This document shows positions 17,351 to 23,941 of a stretch of DNA of 41,219 bases, piece after piece; the first letter of the stretch is position 1; every line of letters starts with the position of its first letter. The notes below the pieces were generated by a model, which saw only the letters and a list, made by a program, of their open reading frames with translations, did not search any database and was not told where the DNA came from. The stretch comes from Aneurinibacillus aneurinilyticus ATCC 12856 (GTDB lineage: Bacteria; Bacillota; Bacilli; Aneurinibacillales; Aneurinibacillaceae). The position numbers and the translations under genes are program-made. Where the stretch lies: contig NZ_KE952878.1 in NCBI RefSeq assembly GCF_000466385.1, forward strand, positions 1 to 41,219. The letters run 5' to 3'.

Positions 17351-17384
17351 GTTTATTATATGATCATTTAATCATATAATAAAC
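17351..17384 (-). promoter_or_regulatory. 34-bp perfect palindromic operator at the methyltransferase promoter
   Basis: Arms GTTTATTATATGAT and ATCATATAATAAAC are perfect 14-bp inverted repeats around a 6-bp centre. A consensus -10 TATAAT (minus strand) is inside the promoter-proximal arm, about 65 bp before the start codon. A repressor dimer or tetramer site is likely; the cognate regulator is not evident. Confidence 0.6.
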
Positions 17385-17423
17385 AAAAAAACATTCAATC
17401 AAATGAGGCAATAATAGATACAT

Positions 17424-17472
17424 AAAAATAGGCCACGTAATGGTGATGCATACCGCTGCGTGGCCTGTTATT
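17424..17472 (-). terminator. Terminator after the DUF4825 gene
   Basis: AGGCCACG / CGTGGCCT stem with a 21-base loop. On the minus strand it is followed by ATTTTTATG. Confidence 0.8.
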
Positions 17473-17482
17473 TCTTGCTATT

Positions 17483-18055
17483 TCATTGAACCTCTTTTTC
17501 AAGCTTGACGTTTTGTGAAAAAAATTGATTGACGTAGTTTTCGTCTGTTAATTTACTTTGTACCTTATGTTTCCATAATTCGTTGTTTTGAAGGGAGGAA
17601 AGTTTAATCCCATACCATTTTTCAACATCACTTCTTGCTATCAGATAGGAGAGGTTGTCAAAGTTAAATCGTATAAATTCAAGGTTGTCGATCAATACGA
17701 AGTTTGCCGTTGAGTTGTAAAAAATCGCCTGCTTACATTCCTGTTCACCCAAGTTGACCACACTTTCTTTATAGTTTATGTCTGCTGTTAATTCCTCAGG
17801 ATACAGCTTATATGTTTTAGGAATATTTCCGAGAGGAAGATTGTCATTCAAATGACTAAGATTGGAAATATTGCCCATGTATTTATTTTTATAATTTAGT
17901 ACAGCAGTGAAGTCATGGGTTAATGGATTTCTTTGCTCCATTTTATATTGTTCTTCCTTTGCTTTCATTCTTGGATTCACAAAACCTTCAACTACAATAA
18001 ATGAAATAATTCCTATAACGATTAAAGCGATAATTACAATATTATTTCTTTTCAT
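17483..18055 (-). CDS. DUF4825 domain membrane-anchored protein
   Basis: A 190-residue protein with one N-terminal transmembrane helix or uncleaved signal (about 7-25) and an extracytoplasmic domain. The segment GNISNLSHLNDNLPLGNIPK followed by TYKLYPEELTADINY is typical of DUF4825 proteins. Its function is unknown. It is the last gene of a three-gene operon, one base after the permease-prefix gene, under a PadR regulator. Confidence 0.7.
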   Translation of the reverse strand: MKRNNIVIIALIVIGIISFIVVEGFVNPRMKAKEEQYKMEQRNPLTHDFTAVLNYKNKYMGNISNLSHLNDNLPLGNIPKTYKLYPEELTADINYKESVVNLGEQECKQAIFYNSTANFVLIDNLEFIRFNFDNLSYLIARSDVEKWYGIKLSSLQNNELWKHKVQSKLTDENYVNQFFSQNVKLEKEVQ

Positions 18056-18056
18056 C

Positions 18057-18734
18057 CTAGCTATTCACCTCATATTTACCTAATATGCTACAAGCCTTAT
18101 TAAACAAAAGTGGTATAGCGATGGAGATAAATGGATAGCTGAACGAATAAAGAAGTTCCGCAAGCTGATAGGGACCAGATATATGAACAGGTCTCCAAAA
18201 CCATAGATCACTTCCAAATCTCAAAGCTATAATTGTAACCAATATGGCAATAATGAACATCAACCAAATAAGCCATATCTTACGCTTCCATTTAAAGACA
18301 TATTTTATGTTGACAATAGAAACTGTATCACGAGTTTCATCATTCGTGCGCCAAATCATGAAAAGATAAATCACGCCAACCATCATACTGACAAACATGA
18401 GTGCTTCATTCAAAAGTACCCCTTTAAACATGATTCTTGCTGGTATCGTTATTATCCATATAAGCAAGGAATAAATCAGTGCAGTCTGAATAAGCTCTGT
18501 AAGATATCGGTTTACATAGATCCGATGGTTTCCATCGATCATAAAATCCACTGAATCGATATGCTTCACCGCTTGGTCAAACGCTTCATCACGAGACATG
18601 CCTTGTTCCACATAATCCTCAACCTTTGCTTCCAGATTGGTGAGAATCTCCTCTTTCATTTCTTGGATTTCTTGGCTCTGTTTATAATTTGAAAACAATC
18701 TTTCGACGTAATTCGAAAGCTCTTTTTTTATCAC
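18057..18734 (-). CDS. Permease-prefix-domain (DUF1700-like) membrane protein
   Basis: A 225-residue protein. The N-terminal cytosolic helical domain (about 1-75: ELSNYVERLFSNYKQSQEIQ, then EMKEEILTNLEAKVEDYVEQG and the SRDEAFDQAVKHID motif) is the permease prefix domain found beside PadR regulators. Four hydrophobic helices follow (about 83-105, 110-130, 152-175, 195-215). The ATGA overlap with padR shows translational coupling. Its role is unknown; such pairs often sense envelope stress or control ABC permeases, but no ABC genes are here. Confidence 0.75.
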   Translation of the reverse strand: MIKKELSNYVERLFSNYKQSQEIQEMKEEILTNLEAKVEDYVEQGMSRDEAFDQAVKHIDSVDFMIDGNHRIYVNRYLTELIQTALIYSLLIWIITIPARIMFKGVLLNEALMFVSMMVGVIYLFMIWRTNDETRDTVSIVNIKYVFKWKRKIWLIWLMFIIAILVTIIALRFGSDLWFWRPVHISGPYQLAELLYSFSYPFISIAIPLLFNKACSILGKYEVNS

Positions 18735-19090
18735 AGTGAATCACTCTCCTTGTCAATGATCATGATAAGGCGGTCAATCAAGTTTTTTGCGGCTTCCCAA
18801 TCTTTGCGATTTTTTAGATAAATTTCCTTGCCTGATTCAGTTATTCGATAATACTTTCTTCGTCCCCCTTGAGTTTGTTCTCCCCAGTAAGATTCAACCA
18901 GCTTTTGTGATTCCAGACGCCGCAAACTTGAATAAAGCGTCGGCTCTTTGAGCTCGAATGTTTTTTCACTTTTTAAAAAAATTTCCTTGATAATGTTATA
19001 TCCGTAATTATCTTCGTGTATTAAGACGCTCAATATGATCGTGTCAATGTTTCCGCGTATCAAATCACTATTAATATGCTGCTCATCCAT
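18731..19090 (-). CDS. PadR family transcriptional regulator
   Basis: Winged-helix repressor of 119 residues. LSVLIHEDNYGYNIIKEIF is the N-terminal family motif, and ELKEPTLYSSLRRLESQKLV the recognition helix and wing start. GGRRKYYRITESGKEI is the wing, followed by a dimerisation helix to the C-terminus. It heads a three-gene operon with a perfect inverted repeat in its own promoter, which indicates autoregulation. The effector is unknown. Confidence 0.9.
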   Translation of the reverse strand: MDEQHINSDLIRGNIDTIILSVLIHEDNYGYNIIKEIFLKSEKTFELKEPTLYSSLRRLESQKLVESYWGEQTQGGRRKYYRITESGKEIYLKNRKDWEAAKNLIDRLIMIIDKESDSL

Positions 19091-19123
19091 TCTGGTTCAC
19101 CGACTTTCTATTTCATAAATTGC

Positions 19124-19152
19124 ATTATAAGACATATTACTATGTCTGTAAA
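19124..19152 (-). promoter_or_regulatory. padR promoter with embedded operator
   Basis: On the minus strand: -35 TTTACA (19147-19152), 17-bp spacer, -10 TATAAT (19124-19129). The spacer holds the perfect inverted repeat AGACATA-N4-TATGTCT (19130-19147), the ATGT/ACAT-type site expected for PadR proteins. Confidence 0.8.
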
Positions 19153-19261
19153 GGTACTTTATCTGATGTAGTTCATTAATCAGGTAACCAGTCTTGAATC
19201 TTTTTCTATCCCCCTATGGATACCAAGGATGTGGTCGCCATCCATTAATGTGTTCTGCACC

Positions 19262-19299
19262 TCAACAAAAAAAGGCTGGTGTGTTTTTCACCAGCCTTT
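19262..19299 (-). terminator. Terminator of the CarD-family gene, built from repeat sequence
   Basis: Perfect 11-bp stem AAAGGCTGGTG / CACCAGCCTTT followed on the minus strand by a run of T. It lies 160 bp beyond the gene's stop and joins onto repeat copy 2. One arm equals the tail of repeat copy 5. Confidence 0.75.
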
Positions 19300-19304
19300 G
19301 ATTT

Positions 19305-19374
19305 TCTTCTTTTTTCCGAATTTCCTACTTCCAACCATGCTATTCTGTCAAACTATCAAGTGTAATTTATATAG
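19305..19374 (-). repeat. Dispersed repeat, copy 2 (head portion, inverted)
   Basis: On the minus strand: TATATAAATTACACTTGATA, GTTTGACAGAATAGCATGG, TTGGAAGTAGGAAATTCGG, AAAAAAGAAGA. The usual distal half is replaced by the terminator hairpin at 19262-19299, part of which is an inverted tail segment. Confidence 0.8.
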
Positions 19375-19458
19375 CAGGTGCTTTTTTGAGATTAAAATGG
19401 GAGTAGTATATAAGAGAATATGGTATGAATTTCTTGTAATTCAAAGCTAAAAAATTTT

Positions 19459-19953
19459 TTAATCCATCATTTCTGTTTTAAGGGTTTCTTGATCCAATAA
19501 ATCAGTGGCCTGATTTTTAGTACATCCTTTAACTAATGCCAACTCGCTAATAACAAATTTTCGTGCATCATCCAGCAACTTCTTTTCACTCGTATTAAGG
19601 ACTTTCTCTTTGTTTCTATGCAGTAAATCGCGGATAACTTCAATTTCTTCTTGAAGATTACCGGTTTTGATTTTATCCATGTTTATACGATACCTTTGGC
19701 TCCAAGGAAGTGAGCAGTCCCATTCTTCGTGCTGAAAAATAAGCAGTGCATTTTCTAATGTAGACATATCCACAGTCGGGCGTATGCCTAGAGTTGATGC
19801 TTTATCCATAGGAACCATTACTTGCATATTACCAATTGGCATTTCAATAATGTAATACAGTTGTTTTTTACCTAAAATCTCCTTTTCTTCGATAGCTTTG
19901 ATTACACCTGCACCATGCATGGGATAAACAACCTTATCACCAACTTCAAACAA
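19459..19953 (-). CDS. CarD/CdnL-family RNA polymerase-binding regulator
   Basis: A 164-residue protein with an N-terminal Tudor-like RNA-polymerase interaction domain (FEVGDKVVYPMHGAGVIKAI, about 1-60) and a C-terminal helical domain (WSQRYRINMDKIKTGNLQEE onward). It stabilises open complexes in other bacteria; the Bacillus homologue is YdeB. The start is TTG at 19953: the sequence reads GGAGGTGGACTTTTTG, so an apparent GTG at 19962 is part of the Shine-Dalgarno sequence, and family members begin M-F-x-x-G-D-K. It is monocistronic with its own promoter. Confidence 0.88.
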   Translation of the reverse strand: MFEVGDKVVYPMHGAGVIKAIEEKEILGKKQLYYIIEMPIGNMQVMVPMDKASTLGIRPTVDMSTLENALLIFQHEEWDCSLPWSQRYRINMDKIKTGNLQEEIEVIRDLLHRNKEKVLNTSEKKLLDDARKFVISELALVKGCTKNQATDLLDQETLKTEMMD

Positions 19954-20020
19954 AAAGTCCACCTCCGATACGTAGTCTATTTAAGGATATCATATTATTA
20001 AATTTTTATCAAAAAATAAA

Positions 20021-20050
20021 ATGATAACATAAAATAATAACTTAAGTCAA
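20021..20050 (-). promoter_or_regulatory. Promoter of the CarD-family gene
   Basis: Minus strand TTGACT (20045-20050), 18-bp spacer, TATCAT (20021-20026). Confidence 0.55.
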
Positions 20051-20191
20051 TGTTTTTATGAGATAATCTTTTGATTATTTCAAAATATTATAATAATTTT
20101 AGCGTGAGTTTTTTGCTATATACATCTGGTTTGATAAATCGACAAACTTTTGTGGTAGGAGGTAAGAAAAGACAGAGAAAATCAGAGATTA

Positions 20192-20312
20192 GAAAAAGAC
20201 TTGCTGGCCTTTCTTCTGCCGGAGCGCAGGGCGCATCCAACCTCTTCTTTTTCCGAATCTCCTACTTCCAACCGCGCTATCATGTCAAACTATCAAGTGT
20301 AACTTATTATAG
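20192..20312 (-). repeat. Dispersed repeat, copy 3 (full length, inverted)
   Basis: On the minus strand it runs from TATAATAAGTTACACTTGATA through TTTGACATGATAGCGCGG, TTGGAAGTAGGAGATTCGG, GGTTGGATGCGCCCTGCG, CTCCGGCAGAAGAAAGGCC to AGCAAGTCTTTTTC. With copy 4 it defines a unit of about 121 bp. It sits just upstream of the large plus-strand cluster. Confidence 0.85.
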
Positions 20313-20345
20313 TTTGCTTAATAAAGAGGGGAGAAGAAAATATTT

Positions 20346-21653
20346 ATGGACTGGACTTTATATGATACACAATCCAAAAGATGGCGGAACGAAGGAAAGC
20401 GATACATTGCGGCTATTAATGCATTCGTAGAAAAAGGCATGCAGGATGGCTGGGATAGCGTAGGGGCTGAACCGCAAGAAACACGGGAAGATATGGCGCA
20501 GGAAGTCCTGAAGATTGTTCGTCAGGCAAATGAATCAGGAGAAATTGCCGCTTTGCGTGAATACTTTCCCCCTGCACATGAGCCGCTGATCGGGCTTATC
20601 CGTGAGAAGGGGCAAGCGATTCGTTCTGTTTTTTATATTGATGAAAATCGGATGGTATTTACGGTCGGAGCATCATGGGAACCAACTACAGTTTATTTGT
20701 TTGCCGATAATCAGTTCGAGATCCTACCGAACGTTCATGGTGTTGGCCGTTCCCCCGATGGGCGAATTTATGCGCTTGCTTATGAAAATGGAATTTATAC
20801 ATATGATGGGTGGCAAGGAAGCGAGCTTCAGCGGTTTGACTGGCCAACCGGGCTGGAAGGGATTCCGGGGGAGTGGACGGTAGAATCTATGGAGGAAGCT
20901 CGAAGCATTACCGAGCTTATTCCATTTCCTGATCAACAGCGTCTTTTGCTGGTGAATGCTACTGGAGTTTATGTACTTTCAACAGAAGGGGCCAGGCGCT
21001 TACATCCTGATAAGGAAACAATACAGGAATGGAAAGAAGATATGGAGGAAGATGAGCCTTTCAGCATACAAATCGACATGGAACACGGAGCTATATCCAG
21101 GGATGGAAAATGGATCGCATTTGGCTCACAAGACAGTGAGCACCTTGTTTTTAACGCTGAGCTGAACATAAATGATGTTTGGCATCCGGAATCGTCATAT
21201 CCGCACTACGCTTTATTCTCCTATGATAGTCGTAATGTTTTGTTCAATGCATGCCATTTTTACAACGGGGTAAGCATTGCCGTTCCCCTGGAACAAACAG
21301 TACCCGCTGAAGCAACAAGTAAAGATAGCGACGAGTTTATCGTTGATGATGAATGCCGCATATACGCGGGGGTAAGTTGGGGGGACGTATTCATCGTAGG
21401 TGATGCATATGGATATGTACGAGCCTGGAGCATAACAGGAGAATTCCGCTGGCGGCTTTTCGTCGGCTCTACAATAAGTGGTATGGATATATCACCTGAT
21501 GGAAAAATACTGCTTGTCGGAACGTACGGCGGCATATTGCACCGTATTCGCCTTGATGCGGGTAGAGATGAATACATGATTGGAACCGGGGAGCATAGTG
21601 AGGAACGCCGTTGGTTAATTTGGAAAAAGGAACAACAAATTCTTGCCTGGTAA
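20346..21653 (+). CDS. Beta-propeller (WD40-like) repeat protein
   Basis: A 435-residue cytosolic protein with no signal peptide. After an N-terminal helical region (1-75) come repeated short strands with propeller-type signatures: GRSPDGRIYALAYENGIYTY, AISRDGKWIAFGSQDSEHL and GMDISPDGKILLVGTYGGIL, each an S-x-DG-x-x-[IL] blade motif. Predicted to be a protein-interaction scaffold. GGGAGAAG precedes the ATG. It is the first gene of the 20-kb co-directional cluster and is 10 bp before the SUFU gene, so it probably belongs to the same system. It is not assignable to a named family from sequence alone. Confidence 0.7.
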   Translation: MDWTLYDTQSKRWRNEGKRYIAAINAFVEKGMQDGWDSVGAEPQETREDMAQEVLKIVRQANESGEIAALREYFPPAHEPLIGLIREKGQAIRSVFYIDENRMVFTVGASWEPTTVYLFADNQFEILPNVHGVGRSPDGRIYALAYENGIYTYDGWQGSELQRFDWPTGLEGIPGEWTVESMEEARSITELIPFPDQQRLLLVNATGVYVLSTEGARRLHPDKETIQEWKEDMEEDEPFSIQIDMEHGAISRDGKWIAFGSQDSEHLVFNAELNINDVWHPESSYPHYALFSYDSRNVLFNACHFYNGVSIAVPLEQTVPAEATSKDSDEFIVDDECRIYAGVSWGDVFIVGDAYGYVRAWSITGEFRWRLFVGSTISGMDISPDGKILLVGTYGGILHRIRLDAGRDEYMIGTGEHSEERRWLIWKKEQQILAW

Positions 21654-21663
21654 AGGAGACAAT

Positions 21664-22755
21664 ATGGAATCCAATATATTAATTGAAGAACAATCCCCTT
21701 TATGTCCGATTATAGCCTTCGTCGAAGAATCCAATCATTGCGTCTATTTTTATCTGATGGAGCACCCGGATTCAGAGGAACGAAGATTTAGAACGGTGTG
21801 GGTACGGAATTATGGTGAGGCGCTCGATGACATCTCCTCTGTTGAAGACATGCGCTCCGGTCTGCCGCCCCGCCTGCCCGCCCCGTTTTGTGCACATCCT
21901 GATGGCGCACAGAAGCTGGAGCCGGAAAAGTTAGAAATCGTTTGGTTTGAAGAAGGGGATGCTGCGGCCCTATTGTATGAAGAAGACATTCTCGCTATCA
22001 TTCCGGGCTGGGGCGGAAATGATGAATACCCCGGTTATGCACGTGATTGCATTGAAATGACACCATACGGAATGCCGTTAGGCACCCCTTCCGAGAATGT
22101 GTTATTCAAACGGGTAGAACAGGCCAGACAGTTTTGGCGCAGCTGGGATGAAGAGAGCTGGCCGCAGCTGCAAGCAAGTCTCTTGCAGGCAACGGAAAAT
22201 AAGCTGGGAAAGCATAAGAAATATTACGCAATCGATGGCGGAAGTTGGCCGCCAAAAGCGATAGTTATGATGGAACAAGGAGATATAACGTATGTTGTGA
22301 CTCTTGGTGTTTCACTTGTGCCACAACCTGTTGTAGAGCAATATACGGAGGAGCCAGAGAAGCATCGTCGTATTGAGTTGGCTCTGGCGCTTCCGACCGT
22401 TTTACTGCAAAAAAATGAACAGGGGATTCTTCGATACATAAGCGGCCTGACCAATATCCCATGGGAGCAAATCACATGGATAGGACATGGTCATACAGTT
22501 GATACGGATCAATTTTTAGGCAATGATGAGGAGTTTGCGGCTATCATGCTTGTTCAGTCGCCGGAACATGCACCGGATATTCCATTTGTGCCTTATCGGG
22601 GCGATGATATATCCCTTCTCTGGATTGTACCGATTACAGGAGCCGAGCATGAATATATAATGCAGTACAGCAGTATGGAATTAATGCAAAAAGTAAAGAA
22701 AACGGCAGTAAATTCCCTTTGGCTTTTTGATGGTCAGGCCAAATTCGCTTTATGA
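21664..22755 (+). CDS. Suppressor-of-fused (SUFU) domain protein
   Basis: A 363-residue protein. The C-terminal half has the bacterial SUFU-domain hallmarks: YAIDGGSWPPKAIVMM, ERIELALALPT-like segment RRIELALALPTVLLQ, and the closing ISLLWIVPITGAEHEYIMQY. Bacterial SUFU proteins occur as immunity or adaptor proteins in polymorphic toxin loci. The N-terminal about 150 residues are acidic and unrecognised. ATG at 21664 follows AAAGGAGA; an in-frame ATG at 21643 overlaps the previous gene. It lies between the propeller and MoxR genes. Confidence 0.72.
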   Translation: MESNILIEEQSPLCPIIAFVEESNHCVYFYLMEHPDSEERRFRTVWVRNYGEALDDISSVEDMRSGLPPRLPAPFCAHPDGAQKLEPEKLEIVWFEEGDAAALLYEEDILAIIPGWGGNDEYPGYARDCIEMTPYGMPLGTPSENVLFKRVEQARQFWRSWDEESWPQLQASLLQATENKLGKHKKYYAIDGGSWPPKAIVMMEQGDITYVVTLGVSLVPQPVVEQYTEEPEKHRRIELALALPTVLLQKNEQGILRYISGLTNIPWEQITWIGHGHTVDTDQFLGNDEEFAAIMLVQSPEHAPDIPFVPYRGDDISLLWIVPITGAEHEYIMQYSSMELMQKVKKTAVNSLWLFDGQAKFAL

Positions 22756-22834
22756 TTTTATTATAGGATAGGCTCAGTCTTCATTTGTTCATAAGGATAA
22801 AAATAGACTTGTTAAGAAAAACGGGAGGCAATGA

Positions 22835-23941
22835 ATGATTATGGATACGATAAAACCACCTGCTGAAACCCTTTATGAAAAAGAGTTGCAAGCACTCCTG
22901 TTACACGACAAAGCACCCAAACCGCCTAACTGGCTTTTATCTCCTAAAGCTGTGCGGGATTTTATTCTCGGTCGGGATGCATCGCTAGATTTGAACGGGG
23001 AAAGCGTGGAGATTACCCGCAAATTTTATGGAGACGATGTCTTAATCGAACGGGCAATCGTTTCTTTGGCTGGAAATCGTGGTTTGATGCTCGTAGGCGA
23101 TCCGGGAACGGCGAAAACAATGCTTAGTGAGCTTTTATCTGCCGCCATTTCAGGCACAAGTACGAATACGATTCAAGGCACTGCCGGTACAACAGAGGAC
23201 ATGATTAAATACTCCTGGAATTATGCCATGCTGTTGGACAAAGGCCCTTCACTTCAGGCGCTAATCCCTTCTCCTTTGTATACAGGCATGAAAAAAGGAA
23301 TAATTACTAGATTTGAGGAGATTACACGTTGCCCTGCTGAAGTACAGGACGTACTGATTAGCATTGTAAGCGATAAAGTAATGAACATTCCCGAATTGGA
23401 AGATGGTATTTTATTCGCCAAACCCGGCTTCAATATTATTGCAACAGCGAACATTCGCGACAAAGGCGTGAATGAAATGAGCAGCGCATTAAAACGCCGG
23501 TTTAATTTCGAAACAATTTTCCCGATTAACAACGTTAAAATGGAAGCGAAAATTATCGAATCACAGGCAAGAACGATGCTGCGTCAGAGCGGCGTGTCGA
23601 TTGAGACGGACCGTGATGTCGTAGAACTGTTAGCGACTACTTTTTTGGAGCTGCGAACAGGAGAGACGCAGGAAGGCTACAAAATTGATACACCGCAGGC
23701 GGTCATGAGTACCGCTGAGGCCGTTTCTGTTTATGTACAAAGCGCAATGACCGCTCACTTTTACGATGACAAGCCAATTTCTTTGGAACGGCTGGTACAA
23801 AATATGTTAGGTGCTGTCGTCAAGGATAATCATAAAGATCTGAATGTGCTAAAAACGTATTTTTCCAAAGTAGTAAAAGAAAGAGCAAAGGGTGAAGGGT
23901 TGTGGGAGGACTATTACAACATGAAAAAATGGATCAAATAA
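22835..23941 (+). CDS. MoxR-family AAA+ ATPase (YehL-like)
   Basis: AAA+ ATPase of 368 residues that, with a vWA partner, remodels or activates target proteins. Walker A is GDPGTAKT (88-95), the Walker B-like segment is IITRFEEI (156-163), sensor 1 Asn206 is in IIATANIRDKG, and arginine-finger residues 221-222 are in ALKRRFNF. A C-terminal lid domain follows. GGGAGG is placed seven bases before the ATG. Its vWA partner is two genes downstream, the same arrangement as enterobacterial yehL and yehP. Its 3' end overlaps the next gene. Confidence 0.92.
   Translation: MIMDTIKPPAETLYEKELQALLLHDKAPKPPNWLLSPKAVRDFILGRDASLDLNGESVEITRKFYGDDVLIERAIVSLAGNRGLMLVGDPGTAKTMLSELLSAAISGTSTNTIQGTAGTTEDMIKYSWNYAMLLDKGPSLQALIPSPLYTGMKKGIITRFEEITRCPAEVQDVLISIVSDKVMNIPELEDGILFAKPGFNIIATANIRDKGVNEMSSALKRRFNFETIFPINNVKMEAKIIESQARTMLRQSGVSIETDRDVVELLATTFLELRTGETQEGYKIDTPQAVMSTAEAVSVYVQSAMTAHFYDDKPISLERLVQNMLGAVVKDNHKDLNVLKTYFSKVVKERAKGEGLWEDYYNMKKWIK

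Noticed and set aside
19954-19962. GTG start codon for the CarD-family gene
   Set aside because: The GTG is part of the GGAGGTG Shine-Dalgarno sequence; the TTG at 19953 is correctly spaced and matches the family N-terminus.
20071-20430. Open frame of 119 codons on the plus strand before the propeller gene
   Set aside because: It reads through the whole repeat copy 3 and the ribosome site of the next gene and has no ribosome site of its own; no plausible protein family.
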